DNA of 34,969 nt from NCBI GenBank assembly GCA_039821555.1, contig JBCBNX010000005.1:1-34969 (forward strand), written 5' to 3'. The translations under genes were made by a program, and so were the position numbers. This stretch comes from Bacteroidota bacterium (GTDB lineage: Bacteria; Bacteroidota; Rhodothermia; Rhodothermales; Rubricoccaceae). The notes beneath the pieces were generated by a model that saw nothing but the letters and a program-made list of their open reading frames with translations, searched no databases and was not told where the DNA came from. Position 1 is the first letter of the stretch; each line of letters starts with the position of its first letter. Shown piece after piece: positions 16,167-22,533 of this stretch.

Positions 16167-18404
16167 TTATCGGATAATCACGAACTTGCCGGTCTGGACG
16201 TCGCCGGTGTCTTCGTCCTGGACGGAGAAGAAGTAGAGCCCGGAGGCCAGGCGGAGGTTGTTCTCGGAGAGGACGTCCCAGGCGTGCTCGCCGCTGGCCA
16301 CGACGCGGTTGTCGGCGCTGAAGGTGTCGTACCACCGGATGTCGCCGCGGTAGGTCGCGGCGTCGTGGTTGAGTTCGGTGACGATCTCGCCGGCCATCGT
16401 GTAGATGCGGATGGCGGCGCGCGGCGGCAGGTTGAAGAAGTAGAGCTTGCGCTGGGTGGCGAGTTCACCGTCCCAGGCGGCTTCGAGGCGGAACGGGTTC
16501 GGGTAGACGCCCACTTCGCCGTTGTTGGGCAGCCCCTCAGCGCTGGGGTCCTCGACGGCCGAGGTGCCGGGGAAGACGCGCACCGCGCCGAGCGTCCGGC
16601 TCGACTCTAGCGGCTCCAGCCCCACGTCGGGGTCGCCCTGGTCGAAGGCGGTCACGGAGAACGCATACTGCCAGCCGTTGAGCAGCCCCTCCGCTACGAA
16701 GCGGTAGCGGTAAACGTTGTCGTCGCCGGGAAAGGTGACGGGGTCCTGGAGGCGAATGTCCTGGAACCCGTTGTTGAAGCCGACGCGGTTGCCCGCCTCG
16801 TCGTACTGCGCGATGAGGCCAGCCTCGCCGATGATGTTGCCCGCGGCGTCATCGCCCGGGTCCGAGCGGTAGACGCGGTAGCCCTCGAAGTCAGCGCGCC
16901 CGCTCACTGGGTCGATGGCGTTCTCGGCGAAGTCGTCCCAGTAGAGGATCGCGCGGCCAGACTCGACCTCGACGCGCACGTTTGGGCCGGGCGGCGGCTC
17001 GGGGATGAGGTAGCGGTCGAGCGTGCCGTTGCCGTTGAGGTCTTCGCCGGTGTCGAGGCGCCCGTTGTAGTTGGCGTCTTCGCCAGCGAAGGTGCGCTGG
17101 GCGAAGAAGGCGTTCGTGCGTAGGAACGCACGCGTCTCTTCCGTGTCGAGGCGGCGCCCGCCGAGGTCCTGGAAGCGGTCCGGCTTGAGGGCCGCCACCC
17201 AGGCGAACGTCGCCGTGAGCGACTCGCCCGCTTCGAGACGCGGGAACGGGCCGATGCTGTAGAGGCCGATCCAGTTGCCTTGCGACACGAGGCCGTCGGA
17301 CGATAGCCGGTCGGCGAGCGAGCCCTGTCCCTCCTGGCCAGGAATGGGCTGGCTGAGCGGGAGCGGCGTCGCCATGCGGAAGTAGCGGTCGTCGTCGCTG
17401 CCGGGGCGCGCCAGCGTGGGGTTGGCGTCGGCGAACTTCCAGTAGCGCGTGTGGACGAGCGGGACGGAGAGGCCGTCGGCCACGTACTCGTCGGCCACGA
17501 ACGGGTGGAAGAAGCGCTCAGCACCGGCGTCGTCCCAGGTCGCGCCGAGGAAACTGACGGAGCCGTAGGTGTTGAGGCTCTCTTCGTCGCCGCCGAGGTT
17601 GTAGGCGTAGGAGACGAAAAGCGTGTCGTCGGGGGTGTAGGAGACGGCCCCGTCCTCGCCGACGGTTGGGTAGCCGAGCACACCGCGGCCGTTCTTGTTG
17701 AAGAAGTCGCCGCCACCCTCCTGCGTCGTGAACACGTTGCGGACGACGAGGTCCTCCCAGATGCCGACGTAGACCGAGTCGAGCGGGCCGCCAGAGACGT
17801 TTTCGACCTCGAACTCCATCACCACGAAGGCCTCGGCGAAGGGGAAGCTGTAGGCATAGGAGCGCTGGCGCACGACGATGCCAAGGCTGCCCTGGGGGTC
17901 TGGCGTCGGCGTGGAGGTGCCGGGGATGACGGCAAAGGTGTCGGCGTAGGCCGTGAGGAAGTCCTGCTGGCTGACCGCGAGCGGCGAGAAGGCGGGCGAG
18001 CCGAGCAGCGTGGAGCGCTCCTGGAAGGGCTCGGCCTGCACGAACTCGAAGCCGCCCGCGCCGGGCGAGTAGCCCCCGCCGGAGGCAATGGAGCCCGTGC
18101 GCACCGAGATGGTACCGTCTGGCCGCACTGCGCCAACCCACAGCCCCGCCTCGAAGAGGTGCTCGATGCCGGAGTCGAGCGGGTACTCGAACGAGGGCGC
18201 GCCGGAGGGCGCGTTGCGGACGTTGTTGTTGCCGACGTAGCCCGCGTTGGTGACCGTCAGCCCCACGTTGCCGATGTCTACGACGCGCTCCTCGAACGGC
18301 TGGGCAGCCGCGCGGTCGGCCGCGCCCAGGAGGACGAGCAGGAGGGAGAAGACCAGAAGCGGGACCCGAGAAAGGCGGGCTCCGAACGTAGTGGTGGCGG
18401 CCAT
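16167..18404 (-). CDS. Secreted surface protein with FlgD/T9SS-like C-terminal domain
   Basis: A 745-residue exported protein and first gene of the reverse surface module. The start at 18404 gives a signal peptide (RVPLLVFSLLLVLLGAADRAAA) followed by QPFEERVVDIGNVGLTVTN. A stretch with DANYNGRLDTGEDLNGNGTLD looks like paired calcium-binding loops of dockerin/thrombospondin type. It is followed by a fibronectin-like segment (ILYWDDF, DFEGYRVYRSDPGDD). The C-terminus starts with GVYPNPFRLEAAW and ends ASGLYFFSVQDEDTG...GKFVIIR, as in FlgD-like/T9SS sorting domains. The longer open frame adds 46 unlikely residues upstream of the promoter-proximal ATG. A candidate promoter lies at 18434-18465. 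Role: a structural or binding surface protein, by inference. Confidence 0.78.
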   Translation of the reverse strand: MAATTTFGARLSRVPLLVFSLLLVLLGAADRAAAQPFEERVVDIGNVGLTVTNAGYVGNNNVRNAPSGAPSFEYPLDSGIEHLFEAGLWVGAVRPDGTISVRTGSIASGGGYSPGAGGFEFVQAEPFQERSTLLGSPAFSPLAVSQQDFLTAYADTFAVIPGTSTPTPDPQGSLGIVVRQRSYAYSFPFAEAFVVMEFEVENVSGGPLDSVYVGIWEDLVVRNVFTTQEGGGDFFNKNGRGVLGYPTVGEDGAVSYTPDDTLFVSYAYNLGGDEESLNTYGSVSFLGATWDDAGAERFFHPFVADEYVADGLSVPLVHTRYWKFADANPTLARPGSDDDRYFRMATPLPLSQPIPGQEGQGSLADRLSSDGLVSQGNWIGLYSIGPFPRLEAGESLTATFAWVAALKPDRFQDLGGRRLDTEETRAFLRTNAFFAQRTFAGEDANYNGRLDTGEDLNGNGTLDRYLIPEPPPGPNVRVEVESGRAILYWDDFAENAIDPVSGRADFEGYRVYRSDPGDDAAGNIIGEAGLIAQYDEAGNRVGFNNGFQDIRLQDPVTFPGDDNVYRYRFVAEGLLNGWQYAFSVTAFDQGDPDVGLEPLESSRTLGAVRVFPGTSAVEDPSAEGLPNNGEVGVYPNPFRLEAAWDGELATQRKLYFFNLPPRAAIRIYTMAGEIVTELNHDAATYRGDIRWYDTFSADNRVVASGEHAWDVLSENNLRLASGLYFFSVQDEDTGDVQTGKFVIIR

Positions 18405-18433
18405 GCAGACCCGAGAAATGGCGGAGAGAGGTA

Positions 18434-18465
18434 CAAAAATGTACGCTGCCCGGTGGACTTGACAA
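18434..18465 (-). promoter_or_regulatory. Candidate Bacteroidota-type promoter for the surface module
   Basis: On the reverse strand a TTG (18463-18465) is followed after 19 bases by TACATTTTTG (18434-18443). This closely fits the Bacteroidota sigma-ABfr consensus of TTG, 19-21 bases, TAnnTTTG. It lies 30 bp upstream of the ATG at 18404. The -7 region is also a small palindrome (GTACA-AAAA-TGTAC), which could bind a regulator. Confidence 0.5.
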
Positions 18466-18660
18466 AGCTCGCAGCTTCGGGCTTTACGCTGGCTTAACCA
18501 GCCAATGCGGCCCGGCGCACCTGTGCAACCCTCGGACTGCACGCGCCTTAGCGGGTTCGCAACCGCCGAACGCTTCGCTGTGTATTCAAAGTGCGCGCAG
18601 CCACTTGCCTGACTCCCACACCTGCAGGGTCATGGCGAGTCCAGCAGATCGCCTCGCGTG

Positions 18661-18744
18661 GATCGCTCAAGGCATAGACCGCTCAAGGCAACGAGCCAGA
18701 TCCTTACGGCACCTTCAGACGTTGGGGCAGGCAGGCGTTGGGGC
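18661..18744. repeat. Two short tandem duplications with 16-base period
   Basis: GATCGCTCAAGGCA at 18661-18674 recurs as GACCGCTCAAGGCA at 18677-18690, and GTTGGGGC at 18721-18728 recurs at 18737-18744. Both pairs have a spacing of 16 bases. Confidence 0.55.
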
Positions 18745-18901
18745 GGGACCTCACCGTTCGCTGTCGGTGAATGCGTCATGGACCGACGGATACTTTGGCG
18801 CCCAGACAGGCACCACCTGCCGGGGGTGAGCCTGGGGAAGGCCGGACCACTTTTCCCTCTCTGGGCCCGTCGCCTGGAGCGTCTTGCCTTCCACCCGTCG
18901 C

Positions 18902-18983
18902 ACCGCTGGTGCCTGAGGAACCGCTGGTGCTTGAGGAACGGTCTGCTGCTCCCACTGAGCACGGTCTGCTGCTCCCACTGGGC
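18902..18983. repeat. Back-to-back 18-bp and 23-bp tandem duplications
   Basis: An 18-base unit (ACCGCTGGTGCCTGAGGA, 18902-18919) is repeated at 18920-18937 with one change. Directly after it a 23-base unit starting ACGGTCTGCTGCTCC (18938-18960) is repeated at 18961-18983 with one change. They lie about 350 bp upstream of the rhodopsin start. They could be slippage products or paired binding sites. Confidence 0.75.
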
Positions 18984-19111
18984 AGAGCACATTGGAGGCC
19001 GCGAGAAGAGAATTTTTGTGAAGGCTACGGCCGAAATCGACCAACGGACTCCGTATGGACGTTTTGACCGTTCATGCGGTTGTAGTCGGGTCAGAAAAAT
19101 CGGCCGGTTGT

Positions 19112-19145
19112 TTGGAAATCCCGGCGTAACCCTCGTATTGTTTTT
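19112..19145 (+). promoter_or_regulatory. Weak candidate promoter for the rhodopsin cassette
   Basis: TTG at 19112-19114 is followed after 21 bases by TATTGTTTTT from 19136. This partly fits the TTG / TAnnTTTG pattern and is one of the few AT-rich patches in the leader. It would give a transcript leader of about 180 bases before the ATG at 19330. The -7 match is only partial, so this is a candidate. Confidence 0.3.
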
Positions 19146-19329
19146 ATGGCACGGTGCTGTACCAGCGTTCGCATTTCCTTGCTGGTTGCCCCACCACGCT
19201 GAGCGTGCCCTGCGCTCCCGGCACTTCCTCCTAGACGGCCCTTCTCTCTTACGACCGCCTACCGAGAGCCTGCTCGGAAGCGCTTTGTGCGCTGCTCATC
19301 ACATCACCTCACACACAGGCAGGGTTCCC

Positions 19330-20136
19330 ATGTTCGACCTACCTAGTTTGACCGCCGGGCAGTACAGCCTCGCGTTCAACATGTTTTCCTTCACGATCGC
19401 GTCCATGCTGGCGACGTTCGTGTTTCTCCTCGTGGCTCAGGGCCGTGTGGCTCCCAAGTACCGCATCTCGCTGATCGTCTCAGCGCTTGTGGTCGGGATC
19501 GCGGCCTACCACTACATCCGCATCCTCGGCAGCTGGCAGGGCGCCTACGCGCTCGACCAGGCTACCCAGATGTACAACGCGAGCGGCAAGCCGTTTAACG
19601 ACGCCTACCGCTACGTGGACTGGCTCCTCACGGTGCCGCTTCTCGTGGTGGAGCTCGTGCTCGTGCTCGCGCTGCCGAAAGAGAAGAGCGGCTCGCTCAT
19701 CACGCGCCTCTCCATTGCGGCCGTGTTCATGATTGGCCTGGGCTACCCAGGTGAGATCGCACCGGACGACGCCAATGGCACGCGTGCGCTCTGGGGCTTC
19801 CTCTCGTCGGTTCCGTTCGCCTACATCCTCTACGTCCTCTGGTCGGAGCTGGGCTCGGCGATGGATCGGCAGTCGGCCCGGGTCCAGAAGCTGTTCAGCA
19901 ACATTCGCCTGCTCCTGCTGGCGACGTGGGGCTTCTACCCGATCGTCTACATGGCTCCGTTCCTCGGCATCTCTGGTGCTGGTGCGGAAATCGCCATCCA
20001 GGTTGGCTACAGCATCGCTGACGTGGCTGCCAAGGCAGGCTACGGCCTCATGATCTATGCCATCGCACGTGCCAAGTCTGACGACGAAGGCTACGTGGTC
20101 GGCGAAACCATGGTGGCACAGCGCGCTGCGGCGTAA
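19330..20136 (+). CDS. xop: Xanthorhodopsin-type light-driven proton pump
   Basis: A 268-residue seven-helix retinal protein of the inner membrane that exports protons in light. Helix C reads RYVDWLLTVPLLVVE, giving Arg94, the counterion Asp97, Thr101 and the proton donor Glu108. This DTE set marks an outward proton pump and excludes the NDQ sodium pumps. Helix G has IADVAAKAGYG with Asp231 and the retinal-binding Lys235. His61 (AAYHYIR) matches the histidine that pairs with the counterion. Gly156 in TRALWGFLSS matches the glycine that leaves room for a carotenoid antenna in Salinibacter xanthorhodopsin. Leu105 matches the green-tuning residue of proteorhodopsin. The protein closely follows the Salinibacter sequence as I recall it. 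The retinal-making genes follow downstream. Confidence 0.96.
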   Translation: MFDLPSLTAGQYSLAFNMFSFTIASMLATFVFLLVAQGRVAPKYRISLIVSALVVGIAAYHYIRILGSWQGAYALDQATQMYNASGKPFNDAYRYVDWLLTVPLLVVELVLVLALPKEKSGSLITRLSIAAVFMIGLGYPGEIAPDDANGTRALWGFLSSVPFAYILYVLWSELGSAMDRQSARVQKLFSNIRLLLLATWGFYPIVYMAPFLGISGAGAEIAIQVGYSIADVAAKAGYGLMIYAIARAKSDDEGYVVGETMVAQRAAA

Positions 20137-20175
20137 CTGCCTGTGGCGCCTCCAGGGCGCCGCTGTCACCGACAC

Positions 20176-20212
20176 CGCGTGGGGAGGCTCGCCGCCAGAG
20201 CCTCCCCATGCG
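20176..20212 (+). terminator. Strong hairpin after the rhodopsin gene
   Basis: CGCGTGGGGAGGCTC (20176-20190) pairs with GAGCCTCCCCATGCG (20198-20212), 15 pairs with one G-T wobble and a seven-base loop. It begins 40 bp after the rhodopsin stop and precedes the small membrane protein gene. There is no T-run after it, so it may be a partial terminator or a 3' stabilising hairpin. Either would give more rhodopsin mRNA than downstream enzyme mRNA. Confidence 0.65.
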
Positions 20213-20313
20213 GCTGTCCTGTCTCCGCTGTCCCCCGTCTTGGGACACGGCCTATGCCAGGTCTCACCCACCTGCAGGGCGCTCACTCCCGCTCTGCTCC
20301 TCCGGACGAAACG

Positions 20314-20565
20314 ATGTCGAATGTGCTCATGGCTAAATCGACCGAGCGGCCTCTCTTGACCACCTTGCTCCTCGCGCTCTGCATTGGCACCGCCGCGGGT
20401 GCAGCCTTTGGTGTGTTCTTCGGGGCATTCGCCTCGGTCTTCCACAACGGTCCCGAACTGTGGACCGGAATCCGCGAGTCGTGGGGCTTCTTTGCCTTCA
20501 TCGGCGCAGCGATGGGCCTCGCCTATGGGTACGCGCGCCACGCGCGCCCAGGCACGCGCCCGTGA
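20314..20565 (+). CDS. Small two-helix membrane protein in the retinal cassette, function unknown
   Basis: An 83-residue protein not recognised from any family. It has two hydrophobic, Gly/Ala-rich segments: LLTTLLLALCIGTAAGAAFGVFFGAFA (about 15-41) and SWGFFAFIGAAMGLAYGYA (about 56-74). They are joined by a polar loop, SVFHNGPELWTGIRE, and the C-terminal tail is basic (RHARPGTRP). The Gly-x3-Gly-like spacing in both helices suggests close helix packing. ATG at 20314 is chosen; ATG at 20329 would remove five residues. It lies 177 bp after the rhodopsin gene and 20 bp before the lycopene cyclase gene. Cotranscription with the cyclase is likely, and a role in pigment assembly or rhodopsin membrane organisation is possible but unproven. 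Confidence 0.7.
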   Translation: MSNVLMAKSTERPLLTTLLLALCIGTAAGAAFGVFFGAFASVFHNGPELWTGIRESWGFFAFIGAAMGLAYGYARHARPGTRP

Positions 20566-20585
20566 CCTTCTAAGCCTCGCTCGCG

Positions 20586-21410
20586 ATGACCTACCTCCAA
20601 TTCCACTTTGCGTTCACGCTGCCAGCGATCCTCATGTTGAAGGTCGTGGGCCCCCGCGTCGCCGCTCGCGACGCGATGAAGGCAGGCGTGTCGCTCCTCA
20701 CCATCACCACCATCGCCTTCGTCTACACGACCCCGTGGGACAACTACCTCGTGGAGACGCAGGTGTGGGGCTATGGTCCTGGTCGCGTGCTAGGCACGGT
20801 CGGCCACGTTCCCATTGAGGAATACCTCTTTTTCATTCTCCAGCCGCTCCTGACCGGCCTGTGGCTCTTCCGCCTGTTGTGGCGCGAGGCCCCCGGTACC
20901 GGCTGGACCACCGCGACCTTCCTCGAAGCCCCCTCGCGGGCTGCTCGCTGGGCAGGTGTCGCCCTCTGGCTCGCTGCTTCCGTGTGGGGCCTCTTCCTGC
21001 TCGCGGAGGATTCGACGCGCTACCTCGCGCTCATCCTTGTCTGGGCCGCCCCCGTGATTGCCTTCCAGTGGGCTTACGGCGGGCACCACCTCTGGCGTTT
21101 CCGCCGCCTCGCTGCGCTTGCCGTCGCCGTGCCGACCCTCTACCTCTGGGTAGCTGACTGGATCGCGTTGGCGCTAGGCATCTGGCATATCTCGGAGACA
21201 TACACGACGGGGCTTGCCCTCTTCGGGCTGCCCATCGAAGAAGCGCTGTTCTTCCTTGTCACCAACATCCTCGTCGTGCAAGGTCTCCTGCTGATGCTGC
21301 ACACCTGGAAGGTGCCATCGCTTCTGGACGCGAGGCCCGTCCACCGAAGCTCGACGCAGCGCATCGGCGACGCGGGCTCTGCCAGCCGCGCGGAGCCTTT
21401 GACGGCATGA
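20586..21410 (+). CDS. crtYcd: Lycopene beta-cyclase, fused CrtYc-CrtYd type
   Basis: A 274-residue integral membrane enzyme that cyclises the ends of lycopene to give beta-carotene, the precursor of retinal. It shows the internal duplication of the heterodimeric CrtYc/CrtYd family fused in one chain. The first half has PWDN (residues 50-53) and PIEEYLFF (76-83). The second half has VADWIAL (189-195) and PIEEALFFLVTN (216-227). About seven hydrophobic segments are visible. It is unrelated in sequence to the flavin-dependent CrtY/CrtL cyclases. The C-terminal 30 residues are polar and probably cytoplasmic. It lies 20 bp after the small membrane protein gene and 49 bp before blh, supporting one cassette that supplies retinal to the rhodopsin. 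Confidence 0.93.
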   Translation: MTYLQFHFAFTLPAILMLKVVGPRVAARDAMKAGVSLLTITTIAFVYTTPWDNYLVETQVWGYGPGRVLGTVGHVPIEEYLFFILQPLLTGLWLFRLLWREAPGTGWTTATFLEAPSRAARWAGVALWLAASVWGLFLLAEDSTRYLALILVWAAPVIAFQWAYGGHHLWRFRRLAALAVAVPTLYLWVADWIALALGIWHISETYTTGLALFGLPIEEALFFLVTNILVVQGLLLMLHTWKVPSLLDARPVHRSSTQRIGDAGSASRAEPLTA

Positions 21411-21416
21411 GTGACG

Positions 21417-21455
21417 GAGGCGGTGGTAGGTTTCGGAAACCTGTTTCACCGCCTC
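21417..21455 (+). promoter_or_regulatory. Compound hairpin filling the crtYcd-blh gap
   Basis: GAGGCGGTG (21417-21425) pairs with CACCGCCTC (21447-21455), and inside it AGGTTT (21428-21433) pairs with AAACCT (21437-21442) around the loop CGG. The structure ends four bases before the blh ATG at 21460 and covers the place where a ribosome site would lie. It could limit translation of blh or act as a weak terminator. It has no T-tail. Confidence 0.6.
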
Positions 21456-21459
21456 TGAC

Positions 21460-22482
21460 ATGCCCCGTCTCCACCCTGCTGTCCTCGTCGGATGGGGCAG
21501 CGTTGCGCTACTGACAGCGCTGGTCCTCGTCGGCGTTGAGCCTGACGGCCTGTGGATTTACCTGCCCTTCTTGCTGAGCGTCGTCCTGCTCGGGCTACCA
21601 CACGGGGCTGTAGACCACGTGGTGCTGCTGCGTCTCCGGGGTGCGCCGTTCCGGGCAGGACCGCTGCTGCGCGTGCTCACACCGTACCTCGCCATCGGCC
21701 TGGCGTACCTGGCGGTGTGGTTTGCGATGCCGGTCGTGGCATTCGTGTCGTTTATCGCACTGACGTGGGCACACTGGGGACAGGGCGACGTGCACAGCCT
21801 GCTCACCCTCACCGGCGGCGGGCATCTCGCGCATCGCTGGCAGCGCGTCTGGGCCCTCGTTGTGCGTGGGGCACTGCCGATGTTCGTACCACTCCTGGCG
21901 TTTCCTGAGGTCTACCTCGCGGTGGCCGACGCCGTCGCGGGCGTGATCGCGGAGGACACAGGCCTTCCGGCCATGCTGCCCCGGCCGGTCCTACTGGCAG
22001 GGGCGCTCGCCTACGGGTTGATCGTGCTTGGCTACCTTGCCGCCGGATTCCGAGCAGCAGGACGAACGCACCGGCAGGCCTGGGTGCTGGATGCTGCGGA
22101 AGTCGCGCTGCTGACTGCGTTCTTCGTGACGGTGCACCCGCTGCTGGCGGTCGGGGTCTACTTCTGCCTGTGGCACGCGCTCCGGCACGTCGTCCGACTT
22201 GCCGCGGTCACCACGGCGGCTCCGCAGGCGCCGCGGCACGGGTGGCTCGCCTCGGCGACGACGTTTGCGGTGCACGCCATCCCCACGACCGCGCTCGCCC
22301 TAGTCTTTCTCGCGGGCCTCTACTGGATCGTGCCCGAGCGCCCAACGACGGTGGACGAGTTCATCGGCCTCTACCTCGTGCTCATCGCCGCGCTGACGCT
22401 GCCGCACGTGTGGGTGGTCATCCGCATGGACGCCGCCGAGCAGGTCTGGACCCCCTCGGACGGTTCGACGACCTCCCACTAG
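21460..22482 (+). CDS. blh: Beta-carotene 15,15'-dioxygenase, Brp/Blh family
   Basis: A 340-residue integral membrane iron enzyme that cleaves beta-carotene with oxygen into two molecules of retinal. The conserved histidines expected to bind iron are visible: GLPHGAVDH (His48, His53), AHWGQGD (His105), YFCLWHALRH (His239, His243) and TLPHVWVV (His316). About ten hydrophobic segments span the protein, fitting the family. It closes the cassette that starts with the rhodopsin. Together with the cyclase this gives retinal from lycopene; genes making lycopene are not in the window and must lie elsewhere. The hairpin just upstream may tune its translation. Confidence 0.94.
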   Translation: MPRLHPAVLVGWGSVALLTALVLVGVEPDGLWIYLPFLLSVVLLGLPHGAVDHVVLLRLRGAPFRAGPLLRVLTPYLAIGLAYLAVWFAMPVVAFVSFIALTWAHWGQGDVHSLLTLTGGGHLAHRWQRVWALVVRGALPMFVPLLAFPEVYLAVADAVAGVIAEDTGLPAMLPRPVLLAGALAYGLIVLGYLAAGFRAAGRTHRQAWVLDAAEVALLTAFFVTVHPLLAVGVYFCLWHALRHVVRLAAVTTAAPQAPRHGWLASATTFAVHAIPTTALALVFLAGLYWIVPERPTTVDEFIGLYLVLIAALTLPHVWVVIRMDAAEQVWTPSDGSTTSH

Positions 22483-22489
22483 ACCGACC

Positions 22490-22513
22490 CCCCACGGCCG
22501 CCGCCGCGTGGGG
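22490..22513 (+). terminator. Possible terminator after blh
   Basis: CCCCACG (22490-22496) can pair with CGTGGGG (22507-22513) across a GCC-rich loop, eight bases after the blh stop. The stem is only seven pairs and no T-run follows, so it is a modest candidate. Confidence 0.35.
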
Positions 22514-22533
22514 CATCGCGCTATCTTGACGGC

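Larger units (their letters stand above)
18466..19329. other. Long leader/regulatory region upstream of the rhodopsin gene
   Basis: About 860 bp with no convincing gene. It is unusually rich in short tandem duplications (18661-18690, 18721-18744, 18902-18983). The rhodopsin reading frame stays open back to 18658, but the extra sequence has no hydrophobic or family-like character. It also differs from the family's normal N-terminus, so I treat it as non-coding. It must hold the rhodopsin promoter. Confidence 0.5.

Noticed and set aside
18902..18983. CRISPR-like repeats
   Set aside because: Only two units of each type, directly adjacent with no spacers, and no cas genes in the window.
18658..19329. 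In-frame upstream extension of the rhodopsin gene (224 extra codons)
   Set aside because: The extension has no family similarity and contains the tandem duplications, while the ATG at 19330 gives the normal xanthorhodopsin N-terminus.
19330..20136. Possibility that the rhodopsin is a sodium or chloride pump
   Set aside because: Helix C residues are Asp97, Thr101 and Glu108, the proton-pump set; sodium pumps have NDQ and chloride pumps NTQ or TSA.
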